NCBI RefSeq assembly: GCF_000002995.4
Contig: NW_025062475.1
Location: 4,192,528-4,256,527, forward strand
DNA length: 64,000 nt
Direction of reading: 5' to 3'
From: Brugia malayi
Lineage: Eukaryota > Nematoda > Chromadorea > Rhabditida > Onchocercidae
Part shown: positions 11,801-23,300 of the stretch, one piece after another
Layout of the letters: every line of letters starts with the position of its first letter
Position numbering within the stretch: the first letter of the stretch is position 1
Made by a program: the position numbers and the translations under genes
Notes under the pieces: generated by a model
Databases searched by the model: none
What the model was told of the DNA's origin: nothing
What the model saw: the letters and a program-made list of their open reading frames with translations, nothing else

Positions 11801-14800
11801 ACCTTTTTTAATTGGTTTTACTGAAATGTCACGAACAGCTCGAAATTGACCACAGTTGTTAATGTGTTCATTTTCTAACCGAAAATAATTCCACACAAAA
11901 CGTCGAAACACCTCTAATGGAGCTGTTATACAGGTCAATAAATCAGATTCCATTGTCCAAGCCTCACCAAGTGAAATATTGAGCACCCAGGACAAACGTA
12001 ATATGAAATCTTCCACAATTGCACCATAATAATACCATTTGCTACCGTAAATCATTTCTTCACGAAGGAATGGTGAATCCTTCGGTGCTAATGGATCAAT
12101 AAGACCCCAATCCATAAAAACATCCCAGAGAAATGTATAAGCAAAGCTAAAAATGTATGATGCAATCCATAAATAAAAGAATATACTTGTCGCAGTTGGA
12201 TCAGTTTTTTCAACCCAATGATTGAGAGATTTGAAAAAAACGACGAGGTAGGTGGTGGAATATTTACCAGCATTGATAAGATGAGGATGGGCATGGCCCG
12301 TATCGCGGAAACGTCGTAAGCATTGCATAAATCGAACCGTAGCCGGAAAAATAGACACTAAAACGCGGATTCCGGATGAACTAGTACACATATCACGACC
12401 CGTACTGATATCAACATAACCCCAAGGAATTGATTCACTAGTCGTCACATTCACCGTTCGAGCCGAAAATGACCAGTCACTGTAGTCAACTTCTGTGGTG
12501 TAAAAACATATAAAATATTGAAAATCAAGAAAGCTTGTTACTAGCGAATTCATTTGATCACCAAGCCAGAAATCGATGAATGTAACAAAATGTAACGGAG
12601 CGGTGAAACAATTGAAGCAATGTTTTAGAATCCAAAAACGACTATTTCTTTGAAAAATGCTATTCGGTTTCTTCAATGGATTAAATATATAGATGACACA
12701 AATAATCATTAAGAGTAAAGGAAAAAGAAAAGGTGGTAAATGAATGAGATGGCAGTACAGATATCCCAATACACCAAGAGACCATAGCATACACATAAAT
12801 GAGGCAATTTGCATTACCGATTGATAAGTTAAATGATTTCGTGGATCTACTTCAAAGATAAGTACATGATTGACACCAGCTTCTGCCCATCCCCACATAT
12901 TTAAACCACAAAGCCAAATTGCAACAAAAAGCAATAATGGACCACGAAAAAGTCTAACAGCAACCCATTTTGGTTCAGCAGGTCGTGATTCAGATGCAAA
13001 CCAGGAAATAATTATTGCTATTCCAAGTACAACAAATGCTCCAAGAAAGAGGCCTAAGGTAAATGTAGTAGTAGCATGTTGCTTCTCACTTAATGGTGGT
13101 ACTTTAAGTCGTTTCATTCCAGCTTGTCGATTGCCACCCTCTAAATCATTAATTACATCTCGTTCCACATTACTGATTAGCGTCTCCACTTCACGGTTCA
13201 GAAAAAAAGATGACTTCTCCACTCGACTAATGCGCCAATCTAAACCTCGTTCATTTCCAATCAATTTGTCATGCTTCTTCAAAATCTTCCGAAATCCTGT
13301 TGCATTCAGTTGCTGATAATTTTGTAACAGAACTAATGCCAGATAAAATTCGGAGAAAGCAAGTTTCAATTGTTGTGCTGTTTTTGCATGCTCTCTGGTG
13401 ATATTTCGTGCAGAAACGCTATGCCGCTTGAACCGTTGTCGTAAAGTAGTAGAATCTGTGACGGATTGTGTTTCTCGATTTTCCAAAGCCTCCTTGAAAG
13501 CTAGTAATTCGGCATTTAATTCATGGAATTTTCCTTGAGCTTCAGCTATTTTCTGACTGTAGAATAGGTTAATTTTAGTCAGTTCTCGTTCACATTCCGC
13601 AAAAAACTTCTCATCCATTTGAGAGATATATTGTTCGCGATCTTCCGTTTCCGTCGGCAATGCTGTGATCATTTCATATAACATTGATTTCAGCGCCTCA
13701 TAACGAATATATTGCTTTCGCCATTCCGGAGTTAAATGACTGGACAACTGTTCGCCAAATTTCATCACTGAAACACAAAGAAAGTGACAATACAAGAAAG
13801 TGCTTCGACAAATTCGTATTTTGATGTCAATACTAGCAATCCAATAAATTAGGCTCTTTAGAATCATTCTTTTCAGTTTGTTCAGTTTTTGGAGAAGTCG
13901 TAAATTTTCAATGTCTCTATAATGAGCATCCGTAACAAAATACTCGTCCCCAATTTTGTATATAAATTGAAAATACTATTTTGTATTTTGGAATGCACTA
14001 AAATCAAAGCAGTATAATTCACGACTATAAAATAAATTGAAAACATTTAATTCTTTGTCATTCTAACTGTATGTTCAAATAATAAAAGCAGATGAATATT
14101 GCAATACAGTAGAAGCACCTTCTAACACTGAAGATCTGGCCTACGATTCACCTGGACAACAATTATAATAGTAGAGCATTAATGGATTACATAAAATTTA
14201 GCAATTATAAATGCTACCCATAGAATCTAAACACCAATCATTTTTAAAAAATTAAAAATAATCGAAAATTTTCATAAAATATCATTCTTTTTTCGCTGTG
14301 CCATTCTATTTTTCATCAGTTCTTTCCAATCATTTCCTTAAAAAAATCTCAAAATAAAGGTAGTTCGTAATGCATATGTTTTCTAACATTTTCAATAACA
14401 GGTTAATGAAGCATAAAAAAGGATAACATATCAAATCCTGTATGTGAAGCATATAGAAAGAGACATATTGTCCATCAAAAAAATCACACGGAGCATAAGA
14501 TATATCATTTGATAAAGCAAGAAAAGAGATTTAAGATTCCCAGGAATAAAAAAAAGAAACATGAAAATTGATATAAAAGTGATAAATATATGACTAAGAT
14601 TACAAGTGTAAGAAGTATAAATTATTTCTCTGACAATCAATCAAACTTGTCTCACTTTTTAGAATAACATCACATTCCTAGAATAATTATAATGAATCCA
14701 TTCTTTCTTGGATCCTTTACTGTTTCATCTACAGTCTTTTAAATAAAAAACTTCAGCTGGAAGAAGTTCCAAAATTTATTTTGTCTTAGAAATTCAATAA

Positions 14801-17511
14801 ACCCTCATAATTGTAGTTTATTTCTTGAAGAATTGATCTAGTAATATTGAAGCATCAAAATTTGTCATGTCATAACAACAAGCCTATTTCCTAAATAATT
14901 CAAACGATCCTATCGTCAGCAAACATGTCAACAAATGATGAGTTAGGAATAAATGTTAGACTAGTTAGAAAGTAATGCAAGCTCATTTTTAATTGCAAGC
15001 ATAAGCATTTCCCAGCTATGATTTAGTATTTTCTAAATTTGAAAATTTCACAATGAAAACGTCAAATGATGTAGGCAAAGCATAGACAAGCTTTGCTTTA
15101 TACATTATTTAGATATTGAAAGAGTGATGTACATATGTGCACAACAAATAAGCCATACGCAAAACGTTTAATTCGTTCGTTTATTCATCGCAAACTTATA
15201 GTGAAAAAAGCTTTAGTACTTTTTTTTTTTTTTTTTCAGCGAATTGTATCAGCGAAACAATCAGCAAATATAGCAAGAAAACGGCCGTCTAGAAAAAAAA
15301 GAGGTGATCGATGCAAAATGAATTATAGCCAGTCCAGTAATACTAAAATCTTGATTATTTAGGGACAAAAATCGAGTGTAAGAAAGAAAAAGTATTATAA
15401 AAATATACTCAATTCAAAGATTGATCTTTTTCATTATATAGATCATGAATGACACATATTGTATAGATTTCATTATATAGATCACGAATGACATATAAAT
15501 ACTTTACAATTTGACTTGAATAATAAAATTTTCGTGCAGTACCATTATGTTAAAAAAAAAAAAAAAAACTAGTACCCTAGAACTATTTTAACAGTGTATT
15601 TTAATGCCAAAACCAATCCACGATGAATTCAATTTGTTATTTCTTTTGCAAAACTAGTAAAAACATGTAGATAAGAAAAAAAAGACCTATTACAGTATCG
15701 AAAAATATATAACTATGTAATAATCGGAGAGGAAAAAAATTTTTTTTCAATATACTAATTATCAAAGACATTTAGCTGCTAACTTATATCACCAAATTAT
15801 AAAAAAATAAAATCAAAACCTGTATTACCTTAACAATCCATTTTGAAGTTATCTCCTCAAATAAAATTATGTTTCAACTCTCAAAATAATTCATTTGAAA
15901 ACAAATTTCCAAAAAACAAAACATCAGATATCAGAAACGAGCCTGTTTGGACCATAAAATTTGGGACCGTTAGCAACTAAATATTTAAGCTCAAAAAAAA
16001 AAAAAAAAAAAGACATAATAGTAAAATAAAAAACAAAAATAAAACCGAAAGTGAAGTGAAACTAGAATTTATCCTCCAATGAATGGAAAAGTGAATCTTA
16101 ATAGAACAAATTGCATAAGGGTATAATAATTTATCTTAAGTATAATTTTGTAGGTGGTAAAATAAATTATGTTTGCTTGAAACTTTAAATACTAAGTTTA
16201 AAAGCTCAAATTTACAAATTTACATCATTACAGTGCTTGCTTTGACACTTTCTTAGAGAATGTTGGGTTAATAACATCAACTTTCTCACTATAAAACGGC
16301 ACAATACTCCAAAATGTAATATAACACTCGTCAGGATACAGAAAATTCCCTCACTGAATATGCGCAGGTAATTCTGGGCAGTAAGTCATACCACCGCAGG
16401 TATAAAAATATTCGCACTATTTAGAAATGCCACTTCACAGCGAATCAAGATTTAAATTGAAGTGGTTTAGTATTTTAAAATACAAACTCAAAAAGATTCA
16501 TATTACTTATAAGCTATTAAAATTAAAATCTTATGCGGTATATGTTGCAAAAAGTAAACATTTACATTATGTGCAACATGCGGAAACATGAAAAATGTAT
16601 GATGTCGAAACAATTAAACTAAAATTTAGTGAATTATAAAAATTTCTTACCAGTTAATCAATCATTTAATAATTATATTCTTAAAGATCTGATATTATAA
16701 ATATATTGACACTCACCCGTTAAAAAATAATAATAGCTCAGACTAACTATACTGTATTGCATATATGCTATGATAGATACTACTATTATATATTTTAAAA
16801 TAGAAGTCGAAAAAGTCTAAGAACTATGAATGCTTATTCGGGAATCACACTTCTCCGGAATGTTTTTTCTAATGAAGCTTATTAGATAATTTTTTTTTTT
16901 ATAATGAACCTTGTTAGCTAATGAAGATAATAAAGCTCACAGCATTAGTTTAATTATACGATGAAACGACCTATTTTAAATTAAATAAAATCAGTATTAA
17001 GAGCAGTTTTAAGAACTAGATAAAAAAAAAGAAAGGAAAAGGATAAGATTTTTAACGGACACAACTGATTTACACGAAAAGTATAATCTACGACTATTCA
17101 GTTAATATATATTGGTGTAAATCAAGAAGAGATAGTAAATGAGCATACGATCTAATTCTGAAGCGAATAAATTTGCATATTTCAGCATTTGTATGAATAT
17201 GAAATTGACATTCTATCAATAAGAAATTAAATAATGTAGAGAAAAAACTTTTTCTTATTTAATTTCAGAAATAGAAGAAAAAAACAGCTCACAACACGTC
17301 CATCACCGCTACCCAAGTCGACAAGAGGTGAGACTTTAGCTGGACACGTTGACAACGCCATGGCAACATTTTGCAGTTGTTGTGGCGTAGCTGGAACATA
17401 TGGTATGCAGATTTTACGCAATGCCGGGGTCACAAACGGCACACATACAACCGTTACAGCGACAGCACCAGTAGCCATCGTACCTGCAGCAATCATGCCA
17501 GCCAGTCCCAT
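8849..17511 (-). CDS. FAM173-family mitochondrial protein-lysine N-methyltransferase (ATPSCKMT/ANTKMT type)
   Basis: Four exons (17293-17511, 9491-9679, 9112-9260, 8849-8981) join in phase to 229 aa, the length of human ATPSCKMT. Residues 1-31 are hydrophobic, as in family members anchored at the inner mitochondrial membrane. Next come ICIPYVPATPQQLQNV, SAM-binding motif I DLGSGDGRV (65-73) and, across the exon 1/2 junction, LQCARAGYLSVGLELN. Exon 2 adds VLYSRWKARQESL and FYRKD; exon 3 adds FLIACRFPLP and ends in RVW. The family methylates lysine on ATP synthase subunit c or on ADP/ATP translocase; which target applies here is not decided. Exon 2 begins at 9679: that acceptor alone aligns the junction residue for residue with the family. 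Reading through exon 3 instead of using donor GTATGA gives an alternative stop at 9093. The 7.6-kb intron 1 encloses XPR1. Confidence 0.82.
8982..9111 (-). other. last intron of the FAM173-type gene, with possible read-through stop
   Basis: The donor GTATGA after the conserved RVW joins in frame to the exon at 8981. If unspliced, the frame adds a few residues and stops at 9093-9095. Both give proteins that keep the conserved core. Confidence 0.5.
9680..11596. other. intronic DNA downstream of XPR1
   Basis: Part of intron 1 of the FAM173-type gene and the likely 3' UTR of XPR1. AT-rich with poly-A/T runs; nothing else recognised. Confidence 0.5.
11597..13765 (-). CDS. xpr1: XPR1-type phosphate exporter (SPX-EXS), intronless
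   Basis: One uninterrupted 722-aa frame (human XPR1 is 696 aa). The start MKFGEQLSSHLTPEWRKQYI at 13765 matches the SPX N-terminus; an acceptor-like TTTGTGTTTCAG ends two bases before this ATG, so upstream in-frame codons are probably not translated. The SPX domain covers about residues 1-200 and includes the basic cluster KILKKHDK (160-167), which in the family binds inositol pyrophosphates. Multiple membrane segments follow from about 245. The EXS domain carries QCLRRFRDTG, HLINAGKYSTTY, MDWGLIDP, EVFRRFVWNYFRLENEH and FRAVRDISV. The family exports inorganic phosphate across the plasma membrane. All key blocks are intact. The C-terminal tail is very basic. It lies entirely inside intron 1 of the FAM173-type gene on the same strand, and the lack of introns is unusual for a worm gene of this size. 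Confidence 0.95.
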   Translation of the reverse strand: MKFGEQLSSHLTPEWRKQYIRYEALKSMLYEMITALPTETEDREQYISQMDEKFFAECERELTKINLFYSQKIAEAQGKFHELNAELLAFKEALENRETQSVTDSTTLRQRFKRHSVSARNITREHAKTAQQLKLAFSEFYLALVLLQNYQQLNATGFRKILKKHDKLIGNERGLDWRISRVEKSSFFLNREVETLISNVERDVINDLEGGNRQAGMKRLKVPPLSEKQHATTTFTLGLFLGAFVVLGIAIIISWFASESRPAEPKWVAVRLFRGPLLLFVAIWLCGLNMWGWAEAGVNHVLIFEVDPRNHLTYQSVMQIASFMCMLWSLGVLGYLYCHLIHLPPFLFPLLLMIICVIYIFNPLKKPNSIFQRNSRFWILKHCFNCFTAPLHFVTFIDFWLGDQMNSLVTSFLDFQYFICFYTTEVDYSDWSFSARTVNVTTSESIPWGYVDISTGRDMCTSSSGIRVLVSIFPATVRFMQCLRRFRDTGHAHPHLINAGKYSTTYLVVFFKSLNHWVEKTDPTATSIFFYLWIASYIFSFAYTFLWDVFMDWGLIDPLAPKDSPFLREEMIYGSKWYYYGAIVEDFILRLSWVLNISLGEAWTMESDLLTCITAPLEVFRRFVWNYFRLENEHINNCGQFRAVRDISVKPIKKGDLESLLLKMDEENGVSHRGHDLRIRVKKQKKSLKSRRQILRRARFARIAIGFHPNSSSSPILAETRH
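13766..13785 (-). promoter_or_regulatory. candidate splice-leader or 5'UTR splice acceptor before XPR1
   Basis: On the minus strand a pyrimidine-rich tract ends in TTTCAG, then TG, then the ATG at 13765. This suits either SL trans-splicing, common in nematodes, or the end of an intron in the 5' UTR. Confidence 0.5.
13766..17292. other. intronic DNA upstream of XPR1
   Basis: Part of intron 1 of the FAM173-type gene; it must contain the XPR1 promoter. Near 15430-15500 a roughly 40-bp segment (CATTATATAGATCA-GAATGACA) is repeated imperfectly. Long A/T homopolymers are common. No exon recognised. Confidence 0.45.
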
Positions 17512-17530
17512 TTTTGGTTCCTGGAACAAA
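17512..17530 (-). promoter_or_regulatory. candidate splice-leader acceptor before the FAM173-type gene
   Basis: The minus strand reads TTTTGTTCCAG followed by nine bases and the ATG at 17511, a spacing typical of SL-accepting sites. No other evidence. Confidence 0.35.
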
Positions 17531-19038
17531 ATCCATACTTTGATCTAGGGTAACTAAACCGGGGCTATGGACTCATATCAAGGCATTCTACTTTTTTTGT
17601 AACCCATTCTATACAGTGAATGAAATTGACAACACTGACAGAAACCTAAATCGAGGTTTAGAGAAGTCATCCAATATTATTTCATTAAACCTTGAAGATC
17701 AATGGAAATATACATTCAGAGAAATTTATAATCACATCTATCTCACAAATGTAATTTTTAAACTTAAATTTATTTCTCAAACATTTGAGAGATTCGAAAA
17801 CAATAAGAAAAAAAAAGAAAAATAAATACGAGAACACAAAAAGACAGTTATCTAACGCTGTTATCTAACTTATATGATCATCCAAACTCGAAGAGCTAAT
17901 AATAAATCAGGCAAAAATAAAATCAAATCTAATTCTCTGACAACTTATGAAAGAATTTATAATATAGCCATATATTATGCAGCATGCTATCTCACACCAT
18001 TATCTATGTCTGCAAAAATCCCATTCAGCTTTATGTGATATTGATCGCACTAGACTTTTACAACAGTATTATTTCTTCATAACTTCCTCAACAAGCAGCA
18101 ATTTTTCGTTACAACTACATATTTGTTTAATTAATTATGAATTATCTCTTCGACCAAAATTATCCTGAAGAATAGATCTACATGAAAGCAACATCACTAC
18201 TATCATATAGGATCAATTCCTAACATGTAAGATAACTGAAACAGTACTCCGTATTTATAAATATGCTTAATCGGTATCTTTTACATTTTAAATATTTTAC
18301 TATTCTACTTAATATTATCCGTTTTCTTCTTTTAACCTTATCACGTTCAATTATAATGATAAAAAAATTATATGATTAAATGATGACAGCTCAAATAAAT
18401 CAACTGCTAAAACATCATGTTAAACAAGTGATGAGAGAAAATTAATTACCTCAACAAACTGCAATCAGTTACACTGTTACCAATGAAATACTTCAGAAGT
18501 GAATAGTCGTAAAGACAAAAGCATATAATACTGAGACTGCTATCTTTAACATTGTCCCATATTTTTCATACCGAATAAAATCTCTACGTTTCGTAACTTC
18601 CTTCGTACTGTAAATCTTGCTCTTTTTAACTATCAACATTCAACATATTTCAAGTAAATTTCAAATTTTCGCATTATATCTTAGATAAACATAACAAAAT
18701 CATTGCCTATAAGTGCTAATTCAAAGTTGGAGGAAATTTCCCTTTATTACTTATGGAAAAGTAAGTATATGGTTTGTTGTGTCTATAAGCAAATACAGTA
18801 TTATATATGGGAAATAACGATGATAATCAATCCATTTCATTATTACTAATACAACGTACTCATTTCCTTTACATTTGTTAAAGATAATCAGACTAACAAA
18901 AATAATGTTTGATCGAACAAACTGACTTGATAAGATCGGCAAACTGATTCGTTAATCATCTCTGTTGATTAAAGATCACATATTATTGATTTTAAAGCAC
19001 AAACAAAATACTTTAACAGGAAAAACCTTTTCTTCCTC

Positions 19039-19041
<3 letters not shown>

Positions 19042-19079
<38 letters not shown>
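19042..19079. repeat. (TA)n microsatellite
   Basis: Uninterrupted alternating TA of 38 bases. Confidence 0.97.
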
Positions 19080-19081
<2 letters not shown>

Positions 19082-20359
19082 TTCAATTTAATCCTTATCT
19101 TAATTAGTTAACTCCTTCCAGTGGTAGTACGATATATAAGAATCACTCGAATTTTTATAATTCAATCGTAGAACAGAAAGTAACAATTTAATTTCAGAAA
19201 CAAAATTGGATGGACATTATATTTTCCCTAAAGTAGTTCAGGCCCTGTCGAAATAAAAAATCTTCTCGCTTCAAGTTACTAAATGTCATTTACTTATCAA
19301 TTTTAATCCAATACTAGTATTTTTCCTCATTTCATACTCTTGCAACACAACAGGTAAAATTCGATTGAGTAGTGCACACATACGATTAAAAAGTAACTTA
19401 AATTTATTTAATTTCAACCATATTTCAATTATTTTTTTCAACCTTCCATTTTTTTCATTCTTGCTACACTATTGAAATTCTTTCAGTAATCTAATCAGTA
19501 GGAAAAATTTACAATATCCTTTATCTAAATAATATTCCTTCTTAGCCATTTGCCTTACCCATTTACTTACCCGCCACCAACTTTTACCCACTCATCCCTC
19601 CCATCACATCAACCAAACCAGTAAACAATTTTGTAGCATTTAAGCTGCAGCAGATGTTTGAGTCCTACGGTAATTTCGTTAGTGGCAATTTCTGTAGATT
19701 TTTTTTTTTGACAAAATAAGATTAGGCTTGTAGTGAATCAGGTTTGTCCAGTTTTGTCCGGTGTTTTTCCGATTTCTCTCATTCCGGATTTTTTTGAGTT
19801 GGTAAGATAGCAATTTCTGGATTTTTCTAATTGAGATATTTTTCCGGAATTCTTTTGCTTCTCATTTTAGGGACATTGTCATTGAAATCTATCTTCAAAT
19901 CTCACTCAGCAATAATTGCTCTATTGAATGATTTTTTCGATTTCTGCCAATTTAGGAGTCTCAAGTCTAGCAAGTTTACTGTGTTTTCCCATTTTATATA
20001 AGATGACTTCTTTGTGATGATTTGTGTTTAAAATTCATAGATTTAGTGCGATATTTTGATGATTAGTAGTGGGTGCTTGCTGATATTCAAAAGAAATGAA
20101 ACGAAATAGAAGTACTGCTAAAGGCCGGATATCTCGTAATAATAAATTGGTTATTATATTACAAATTAAATGTATTTCTGCCTTATTTACTCTTTAATCT
20201 TGTTGATTCCTTATAAAATTTTTTTGTTCGATTTCTTACTCTTGATTTGGTCCAACGTTCATCAATATTGATTTTGAAACCACTGAATTTCAGCGCTGAA
20301 AGCTCAATTTTAAGGAGGCTATACTTTGAAGTAGAGAAGTGAAGAAAGAGCAAAGTAAC

Positions 20360-23300
20360 ATGCCTCCAAATTTTTTCCAAAAACCGGAAACGGCACTTAA
20401 ACGTGCTCATGAACTTATATCTGTTGGCAAAGAGATGGATGCATTGGAAACGCTCCACGATACCATAAAAGTAAGTTGCTTTTTCCGCATTATTTTACAG
20501 CATATCATCAAGAGTGCTATATCTTTCTTAGCGTCCATAGTTCATGGTTGCAATCCAAACATAATCCGTGTTCATGACAAATTGATCAGATGGATGCATT
20601 TTGGAGTGCGATACAAATGAAGAAACTGGTTAATCAAAAATATGGTATCCTTGATTACCATATTTTCAAGCACCAGTTTACAAATATTATTTCATTTCTG
20701 TTAATAAATTTTGGCTGGACCAAATATTACGGTGATTAAGGATGTTATTCTACCAAGGAACCAACTTTTAAACCCACAATATAAGTTTGTAGTGCCTTAC
20801 TGCTTCCAATAGTATTTACCGAGTTATAAACAATAGTCCTATTTGTGATACCTGGAAGTAAAACTTATATTGTTTTGTTAAAATTTTTTTTTTCTGGCTT
20901 TTTTTGTTCCAGCAGTCAAGAGTCAACTCTTTCTCCAAAAATGGAGGTAAATAATGCAGTACGCATCCACTCTAATAATTATTTTTTCTTCTAGTCAAAA
21001 CGCCACAAGCAATGGACAAAGACGCATGAAGCAATTATGCTGAAGCATATGGAACTTTGTGTTTCATTACGACGCCCACATATGGCCAAGGATGCTCTTT
21101 TCCAGTACAAAACGCTTACTCAACAGGTCTTTTATGAAGTTTTTAGGACTTTTATTTTCTTTCAGTGAAAATTTTAATGACCATTACTAGCATCTATTCA
21201 AGTCTTCCGAGAGATGAGCAAATATTTTTTTCCTATACTAAGGGATTTAAAAGAAGTTATGTTTGTTGGAAATTCTCCAGGTTGCCATTAAATCTCTTGA
21301 AACTGTTATACAACGGTTTCTGGAGCTTGCACAGCAGAAAACGGAAGAAGCGCAGAAGACTTCTATTGAGAAAGTTGAAGAAATTGATGATTTGGATCAA
21401 GCCGATGCCCCTGAAAAGTCTGTTTTCTTCAGTATTTGGTGTTAGAATGTTTGGAATTTGATTCTTAATTGCAAAAAGTATTTTAGCTTGTTACTGTCAG
21501 CTGTATCCGGTGACGCTGCACAAGATCGAATGGATCGAACTGTGTTGAGTCCTTGGCTGCGTTTTCTGTGGGATTCTTATCGAAATTGTCTTGATTTGTT
21601 AAGGAATACCGCTGTGGTTTGTACTAATTTATTCGTGCTAAAGAATTCCTTTTCCACTGATCTTGCATAAATGAGATGTAGAATTTGAGCATTAATAAGG
21701 TGTGAAAATAAATTAAAGGAATAGCTATAGTAAACAGATAAAAATAGGGTAGTAATAGTTGAACAAATTTTCAGGTTGAGCAGTTGTATCATCGTATTGC
21801 GAGGCAGTCATTTGAGTTCTGCGCGAAGTATCAGCGGCGAACAGAGTTTCGTAAATTATGTGATAATCTCCGATTACATTTAACGCAAATTCAGAAACAC
21901 CAGCATTTGGCTCATGTGTAAGTTTTTGTTAGTATTATTACATCAAGAATTATCGTAACTTCTTTCTTTGTATTTGCAGTCACAACATTTTAATGGTTTT
22001 TGGTTGTAAACTTACAGCTTTTAATGCGGTGTAGATATCAGTGCGGTAATATTTTGTTTTAGGGTGAAACTAACAAGTGCAGAGTCATTGACTTTAATGC
22101 AAGATACGCGTTTAATACAGTTGGATACAGCAATACAAATGGAATTATGGCAAGAGGCATACAGAAGTGCGGAAGATGTTCATGGTATGATGCAATTAAG
22201 CAAAGATAAAGATGAACGCATGGTTAAACCAGCAAGTTATGTCAATTACTACGATAAGGTTCGTTATCACCTATTTAAAAGGTTTTCAGTAAGGTGCCTT
22301 TCATCTAATACTCATGTTATATGCATTCAGGGAACTTTTTATTTCAATTCGTTAAGGAATCTTTTATTCAGTTAATCAATAAGGTATTATAGTTCTATTT
22401 CCATTTTTGCATTTCATTGTACTGTATTTGATAACCAGTTTATTTATGGTCCAAACAAAGTACTGGCATTCATCTTATTTTTCATTAAGAAAGAACACCT
22501 TATTTGTTAAAACTCTTTTAAAAATCTTCTTCAATGTCAGTCTCTGTGAAAGGAAGTCGTGGTGTACTGGTCTGTAGGCTAATCAACATTATGATAGTTG
22601 GGTTCGAAATTAGTTGAGGTACTGTTGAATATCAATGCACGTTCTCGTTTCATCTCATTGCTTCACAATGAGGCGATCCATATAAGCGTGCAAAATAGTA
22701 ACCATTTGACATTACTTGAAGACGCGGATGTTCTTCCACGTATTCTCATCATTAATTGATACATTCTCTCATTACTTTCTTTCGTCAGTAGACAATTATT
22801 AATATGAGGAGATGATTTTGTTTTCAACGTTGCTTGTTTTTTCAGCTCGCATTGGTATTTTGGAAAGCTGGTAATAGACTCTTCCATGCAGCTGCTCTCC
22901 TTCAGAAATACATTATTTACAAAGATATGAAGAAAACATTTAGTATGGAAGAAGCTATGGATCAAGCAACTCGTGTCCTTCTAGCAACACTTGCAATACC
23001 GGATGGTGCTGATAATCCTTCCGATTTAACACGCCATTTGGATATTGAGGAACAACACATTGCAAATATGCGGTAGTTTTTTTTGGCTATCTAACACTGT
23101 TCAATATTTTCATTGTATTTCCTACAATCACACATCACAAGCGATAATTCCTGAAAGAAACTAACTTTTGTATATGTAAGATACCAGATTTAGTTTATTG
23201 GCTGAATTTTCTGCAGTCCTCTGTAATTCTAGCTGAATTTTTTCTTCCTTCTGAATTTCTCCTTAATTCTAGTTGAAAACGGAAAAAAAAGGAAATTAGA

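Larger units (their letters stand above)
17512..20359. other. divergent intergenic region
   Basis: Separates the FAM173-type gene (-) from eIF3a (+) and should hold both promoters. It contains a TA dinucleotide run and pyrimidine-rich stretches (for example CCACCAACTTTTACCCACTCATCCCTCCC near 19571-19605). No gene seen. Confidence 0.45.

Noticed and set aside
12870..13316. Plus-strand open frame of 148 codons
   Set aside because: It lies wholly antisense to the conserved XPR1 coding sequence and is a shadow of it.
15135..15362. Plus-strand frame containing a T-rich run before an AG
   Set aside because: Opposite strand to the enclosing gene, low-complexity, no recognisable domain.
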